A program made the translations under genes and the position numbers. Positions 37,419 through 41,252 of a DNA stretch of 41,252 nucleotides are shown here, piece after piece (the first letter of the stretch is position 1; every line of letters starts with the position of its first letter). Under the pieces are notes generated by a model. It worked only from the letters and a program-made list of their open reading frames with translations. It did not search any database and was not told where the DNA came from. Source of the stretch: Burkholderiaceae bacterium (GTDB taxonomy: Bacteria > Pseudomonadota > Gammaproteobacteria > Burkholderiales > Burkholderiaceae_F); NCBI GenBank assembly GCA_025055385.1, contig JANWXE010000065.1, positions 1 to 41,252 on the forward strand. The letters are read 5' to 3'.

Positions 37419-37505
37419 TGGTGCGAAGGGTGGGACTCGAACCCACACGCCGGTGAAGGCATCAGGACCTAAACCTGGTGCGTCTACCAATTTCGCCACC
37501 TTCGC
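37419..37505 (-). tRNA. tRNA-Leu (TAG)
   Basis: 87 nt including encoded CCA, with the long variable arm of a class II tRNA. The acceptor GCGAAGG pairs with CCTTCGC, the D-arm region is GGCGAAATTGGTAGACGC, the anticodon TAG lies in GGTTTAGGTCC and the T-loop is GTTCGAG. It is directly upstream of tig. Confidence 0.96.
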
Positions 37506-37519
37506 GTGCGATGCACGAC

Positions 37520-37559
37520 CCATGCGCGCATGGCAGCGCTGCGTGCGGATGGCATTCTA
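37520..37559 (-). promoter_or_regulatory. Candidate tRNA-Leu/tig promoter -10 and downstream palindrome
   Basis: TAGAAT (37559-37554 on the minus strand, five of six -10 matches) lies about 50 bp before the tRNA-Leu 5' end; no good -35 is seen at the right distance. Between it and the tRNA is a 14-bp perfect palindrome CCATGCGCGCATGG (37520-37533), which shares its half-site with the palindrome upstream of purL. Confidence 0.35.
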
Positions 37560-37601
37560 TCGGAACACGGCGCGCGCGCATGTGCGTGCCAGTGTCGCCC
37601 C

Positions 37602-38412
37602 ATGGCTGGGGGCCCTACTGAAACCATTCCCGTCGCGTCGCTGCGGCTGCTACGCCGGCTTCGGCCCGCTGTCAAGGGGTTATACCGCTTCGCGCGCCAC
37701 GCAGACGATCTGACTGACGAAGGAAGCGCGCCGCCGGCGCAACGCGCGCTCGCCCTGCGGGCGTTGCACGCGCAGCTGGACGCCATCGAGCGTGCCGCGC
37801 CGAGCGCCTGGCCGGATCTGGCCGCCGCTGTCCGCACCTATCGCTTGCCGTTGCTGCCGCTGCGTGATTTGCTGTCCGCTTTCGAGCAGGATTTGCACAT
37901 GACGCGCTATGCCAACTACGCCTCCCTGCTCGATTACTGCCGGCGCTCGGCCAATCCGATCGGCCGTCTCCTGCGCGCCTTATTTGGGTGCCCGCAGCCG
38001 GCACTCGTGGCCTGGTCGGACGCAATTTGCCCTGGCTTGCAGCTTATCCGGCAGGACATTGCGCTGGATTATTGCCGGTGGCCGGGTGTACCTGCCGCGC
38101 GCTGAGCTCGAGCGCTTCGGGCTCAACGACAGCGCGATTGCCGGCGCGCGCATCGACCCAGCCTGGGTCGCGCTGATGGTCGCGCAAACGGCGCGGGCGC
38201 GCACGCTGCTGCTGTCCGGGATGCCGCTGCTGCAAGCGCTCGGTGGCCGCATTGGACTGGAGCTGCGGCTGACGATCGATGGCGGTCTGCGGATTGCCGA
38301 GCGCATTGATGCTGTCGGCGGTGACGTGTTCCGCCACCGCCCCACGCTGAGGCGGCGCGATTGGCTGTTGTTGCTGCTGCGCGCGTTACGACCGGGCAGA
38401 ATGCGGCCATGA
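37602..38412 (+). pseudogene. hpnC: Squalene synthase HpnC (hydroxysqualene synthase), frameshifted
   Basis: HpnC converts presqualene diphosphate to hydroxysqualene in the three-enzyme bacterial squalene route. The first part (37602 to about 38077) has LYRFARHADDLTDEG with the first Asp-rich motif, LLSAFEQDLHMTRY and YCRRSANPIGRLLRALFG. After DYCR the frame breaks and continues one base later as GRVYLPRAELERFGLNDSAI to the stop at 38412. Removing a single G near 38077-38078 restores a 270-codon reading frame. In addition, the motif normally reading LQLxNFWQD is LQLIRQD here (about 38043-38057), a two-residue loss with Trp replaced by Arg. Two independent lesions make simple sequencing error unlikely. 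The stop overlaps the hpnD start (ATGA). Start is tentative; no ribosome site is evident. Confidence 0.85.
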
Positions 38413-39266
38413 CGCCGGACGAATACTGCCAGCAACGCGCGGCCGCCAGCGGCTCGAGCTTCTATTACGCCTTCTTGTTCCTGCCGCCGCTGCGACGGCG
38501 CGCGATCACTGCCCTGTACGCCTTCTGCCGCGAGGTGGACGACGCCGTGGACGCAGTCAGTGAGCCGTCTGTCGCGCAGGCCAAACTTGCCTGGTGGCGT
38601 GAGGAGGTGCAACGGCTCTATGCCGGCATGCCCCAGCACCCGGTGACGCGCGCGCTGGCGCCGCACTTGACACGATTTTCGATCGACCGCGAACGGCTGC
38701 TACAGGTCATCGAAGGCATGACCATGGATCTGCAGCCAACACCCTACCATGACTACGCCGCTCTGCAGCGCTACTGCCACCTGGTGGCCGGCGTCGTCGG
38801 TGAGCTGGCCGCCGGCATCTTCGGCGACCCCTCGCCTGCAACGCTGACATATGCGAGATGCCTCGGGCAGGCGCTGCAACTGGTGAACATCTTGCGCGAC
38901 GTCGGCGAGGACGCCCGGCGCGGCCGCGTCTACCTGCCACTGGAAGATCTGCAGCGATTCGACGTCCGAGTCGCGGATTTGCTGGCCGCCCGCTACGTGC
39001 CCGGCTTCGCGCCGCTGATGGCCTTCGAAGCGCAGCGAGCCCGCTCGCTATTGCGCGAGGCACTGGCTGTGCTGCCACCGGCAGAGCGGTCAGCGCAACG
39101 GCCCGGCCTGATTATGGGCGCGCTGTATTTCGCGCTGCTGGAAGAACTAGAACGCGAGCAGTTCCGCGTGCTGCACCAGCGCATCGCGTTGACGCCGCTG
39201 CGCAAGCTGTGGATTGCCTGGCGTACCTGGACTTTCGGCTACCCGGCGATCGACCGGCGGGAGTAA
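38409..39266 (+). CDS. hpnD: Presqualene diphosphate synthase HpnD
   Basis: Condenses two farnesyl diphosphates to presqualene diphosphate, the first step of bacterial squalene formation. The 285 residues show every family block: SSFYYAFLFLPPLRRRAITA, the first Asp-rich motif CREVDDAVD (Asp44, 45 and 48), and the second, LQLVNILRDVGEDARRGRVY (Asp164, Asp168). Start ATG at 38409 overlaps the hpnC stop; longer upstream frames lie within hpnC. The gene appears intact although both flanking pathway partners are broken, so its product would have no local route to squalene. Confidence 0.93.
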   Translation: MTPDEYCQQRAAASGSSFYYAFLFLPPLRRRAITALYAFCREVDDAVDAVSEPSVAQAKLAWWREEVQRLYAGMPQHPVTRALAPHLTRFSIDRERLLQVIEGMTMDLQPTPYHDYAALQRYCHLVAGVVGELAAGIFGDPSPATLTYARCLGQALQLVNILRDVGEDARRGRVYLPLEDLQRFDVRVADLLAARYVPGFAPLMAFEAQRARSLLREALAVLPPAERSAQRPGLIMGALYFALLEELEREQFRVLHQRIALTPLRKLWIAWRTWTFGYPAIDRRE

Positions 39267-39268
39267 TC

Positions 39269-40566
39269 GTGCGCGTAGCTTTAGTGGGCGCGGGCTGGTC
39301 AGGGCTGGCCTGCGCGCTCACGCTGGCCGAGGTCGGCTGTGAGGTCGACGTCTTGGCGGCTGCGCCACGGCCCGGCGGCCGCGCAGAACGCCTCGTGCTT
39401 GATCTGGGTGGACGACGCTGCCTGCTCGATAACGGCCAGCACGTGCTAATCGGTGCTTACACGGAGACGCTGCGGCTCTTAAGCAAGCTCGGCATCGACG
39501 CGCAGCGCGCCTTTCTGCGTCTGCCCTTCACACTCCGGTATCCGGACGGCGTTGCCTTGGCGGGGCGCGGACGGCGTGCGCCTTGGCATCTGACCGCAGC
39601 CGTGCTGACCGCGCGCGGCTTGCCATAGTGCGCGCGCGGCCGCGCTCGGCTGGGTCATGCATTGGCGCCGGCGCCGTTGGCGCGTGTCTGAGGACCTCGC
39701 CGCCGCCGCGCTTTTTGCGAGCCAGCGGCGCGTGTTGGTCGACCGGCTGTGGGCGCCGCTGTGTCTGGCCGGCCTGAATGTTCGCCTGCCCGAGGCCTCG
39801 GCGCAGATCCTGCTTAACGTCCTGCGCGAGGTGCTTGATGCGGAGTCGCCCACGAGCGACCTGCTGCTGCCACGCAGCGATCTGTCGCGCCTGCTGCCAG
39901 ATGCGGCCGCCGCGCTTCTGGCGCACCGGCTGCGACTGCGTGCGGCCGTGCGGTCGCTCGCGCGCCACGCTGGGCGCTGGCGCCTTGGCTCACGCGCCGG
40001 GGTGGAGTGCGATGCGGTCGTGCTGGCGCTGCCGCCGGACCGCGCCGCGGCTGTTGCAGTCCGTGGCGCAGCCGGTCGCTGCGACGCTGGCACAGATTGA
40101 GTTTGCACCGATTTGCACTGTCTACCTGCGCTACGCACAGCCGCCACGATTGCCGCAGCCCATCTACGCGCTGCACACGCAACCGGACAATGGGCATTTC
40201 GGACCGTGGGTGTTCGACCGGCGGCAGACGAACCCGAACTGCGCCGGCGTGCTCAGCGTGGTGATCAGCGGCGCTGGAGCGCATCAGGCGCTCACCGCTT
40301 GTGGTCTGGCCGCGTTGGTCGCTCAGCAAATGATCGCTACCTTTGGGCTGCCCGCGCCGGCAGGCAGTGCGGTCATCCCTGAGAAGCGGGCCACCATTGT
40401 GCCGCGGCGCGGGCTCGTGCATCCGCCACCGCGCGTCTCGGCCGATGGGCTGAACCTCGCCGGCGATGCCGGCAGTCCGTTTCCGTCCACCCTCGAAGGG
40501 TCCGTGCGCGCCGGACTGGCTGCCGCGCAGGCGCTGTGCGCCGCCTGCGGCTTCACGCGCGTTTGA
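39269..40566 (+). pseudogene. hpnE: Hydroxysqualene dehydroxylase HpnE (FAD-dependent), two frameshifts
   Basis: HpnE reduces hydroxysqualene to squalene. The gene starts with GTG at 39269, 2 bp after hpnD, with the FAD fold VRVALVGAGWSGLACALTLA and PRPGGRAERLVLDLGG. A stop is met at 39626-39628, but homology continues one base on as WVMHWRRRRWRVSEDL, DRLWAPLCLAGLNV and ASAQILLNVLREVL. A second break near 40049-40050 leads into LLQSVAQPVAATLAQIEFAP through to NLAGDAGSPFPSTLEGSVRA at the C-terminus. Deleting one base at each site gives 432 codons, the normal family size, so both lesions are single-base insertions. The 3' end overlaps the end of radA by 14 bp. Confidence 0.87.
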
Positions 40567-41252
40567 GCGCCTCCAACGCCTGCTCCAGCCGCTCCACCGC
40601 GATCACTTCCATCCCCTCGATCGGCTGCTTCGGCGCGTTGGCCTTTGGGATCAGCGCACGCGCAAAGCCCAGCTTGGCTGCCTCCCGCAGGCGCTCTTGC
40701 CCACGCGGCGCGGGGCGTACCTCGCCGGCCAACCCCACTTCTCCGAAGGCGACCAGCCCCCGCGGCAGCGGCCGGTTGCGGATCGAAGAGACGATCGCCG
40801 CCAGCACCGCCAAATCGGCAGCTGGCTCCTGGATGCGCACACCGCCCACCGCGTTGACGAATACGTCCTGATCGAAGGTGGCTACTCCCGCATGCCGGTG
40901 CAGCACCGCCAGCAGCAGCGCCAGCCGCTGCGGGTCTAGGCCCACCGACAGCCGGCGCGGATTGGGCACATGCGCGGTATCGACTAGCGCTTGGATCTCC
41001 ACCAGCAGCGGCCGCGTGCCCTCCTGTGTGACCAGCACGCAGGACCCGGGCACCTGCTGGGCGTGCTGCGACAGGAACAGCGCGGACGGATTAGCCACGC
41101 CACGCAGGCCACGGTCGGTCATCGCGAACACGCCGATCTCGTTGACCGCGCCGAAACGGTTCTTCACCGCGCGCACCAGCCGGAACGACGAGTGCGTGTC
41201 GCCCTCGAAGTACAGCACCGTGTCCACCATGTGCTCGAGCACGCGCGGACCC
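40553..41252 (-). CDS. radA: DNA repair protein RadA, 5' part outside window
   Basis: RecA-like ATPase that promotes branch migration in recombination repair. Only the C-terminal 232 residues or so are visible; the zinc finger and Walker A lie beyond the right edge. The visible start GPRVLEHMVDTVLYFEGD leads through the RadA-specific KNRFG motif (VKNRFGAVNEIGVFAM) into the Lon-protease-like C-terminal domain (VGGVRIQEPAADLAVLAAIV and GEVGLAGEVRPAPRGQERL). No internal lesion is seen. It converges on hpnE with a 14-bp overlap. Confidence 0.95.
   Translation of the reverse strand, partial: GPRVLEHMVDTVLYFEGDTHSSFRLVRAVKNRFGAVNEIGVFAMTDRGLRGVANPSALFLSQHAQQVPGSCVLVTQEGTRPLLVEIQALVDTAHVPNPRRLSVGLDPQRLALLLAVLHRHAGVATFDQDVFVNAVGGVRIQEPAADLAVLAAIVSSIRNRPLPRGLVAFGEVGLAGEVRPAPRGQERLREAAKLGFARALIPKANAPKQPIEGMEVIAVERLEQALEALKRA

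Noticed and set aside
38060-38090. Programmed frameshifting as an explanation for the hpnC break
   Set aside because: There is no slippery heptamer, no nearby stop with a stimulatory Shine-Dalgarno sequence and no obvious pseudoknot; the extra two-residue loss in the same gene also fits decay better.
1-41252. CRISPR arrays, insertion sequences, phage genes, attachment sites, riboswitches
   Set aside because: No repeat-spacer series, transposase or integrase motifs, terminal repeats or recognisable riboswitch cores were seen by eye. The tRNA genes have no duplicated 3' ends indicating integration.

Overview
This 41 kb, GC-rich window is densely packed chromosomal DNA from a betaproteobacterium, most likely Burkholderiales. 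That placement is inferred from remembered family features: the tig-clpP-clpX-lon-hupB-tRNA-Val-tRNA-Asp-ppiD order, a YciB with the long loop I associate with Burkholderiales, the yciB-bolA-ppiC trio, a single-chain PurL of 1330 residues, and an hpnCDE cluster. I see no phage, transposon, CRISPR or plasmid functions.

Left part (1-8534, all minus strand): an acyl-CoA synthetase, a complete HAAT/Liv-type ABC importer (livK, terminator, livH, livM, livG, livF) and a bifunctional enoyl-CoA hydratase/3-hydroxyacyl-CoA dehydrogenase cut by the window edge. Together they look like an uptake, CoA-activation and beta-oxidation unit for a carboxylic acid or branched-chain amino acid. LivF carries Arg in place of the Walker A Lys.

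8651-17532: yciB-bolA-ppiC (plus), a small outer-membrane beta-barrel protein, purL (minus), a GT28/MGDG-synthase-like glycosyltransferase (plus) and an HDOD signalling protein (minus).

17630-24223: a fused 5-oxoprolinase-type HyuA-HyuB protein diverges from a dctPQM TRAP transporter. A pyroglutamate (5-oxoproline) uptake and hydrolysis module is the simplest reading. Just behind dctM lies a wrecked dadA (D-amino acid dehydrogenase) remnant with frameshifts and a large internal deletion.

24985-30794: NAD(P)HX repair enzyme, an orphan LolD/YbbA-like ABC ATPase back to back with tesA, mnmH (tRNA 2-selenouridine synthase) and the periplasmic chaperone ppiD.

30825-37505 (all minus strand): a proteostasis block transcribed in the order tRNA-Leu, tig, clpP, clpX, lon, hupB, tRNA-Val, tRNA-Asp, terminator, ppiD.

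37602-40566: the hpnC-hpnD-hpnE squalene (hopanoid precursor) cluster. hpnD is intact, hpnC has one frameshift plus a two-residue loss in a catalytic motif, and hpnE has two frameshifts. With dadA, this suggests recent or ongoing gene loss. The window closes with the C-terminal part of radA.

I did not find a clearly new defence, mobile or biosynthetic system. The most notable signals are the decaying squalene pathway, the dadA fossil, the LivF Walker A change, the TRAP/oxoprolinase pairing and several promoter-associated palindromes.
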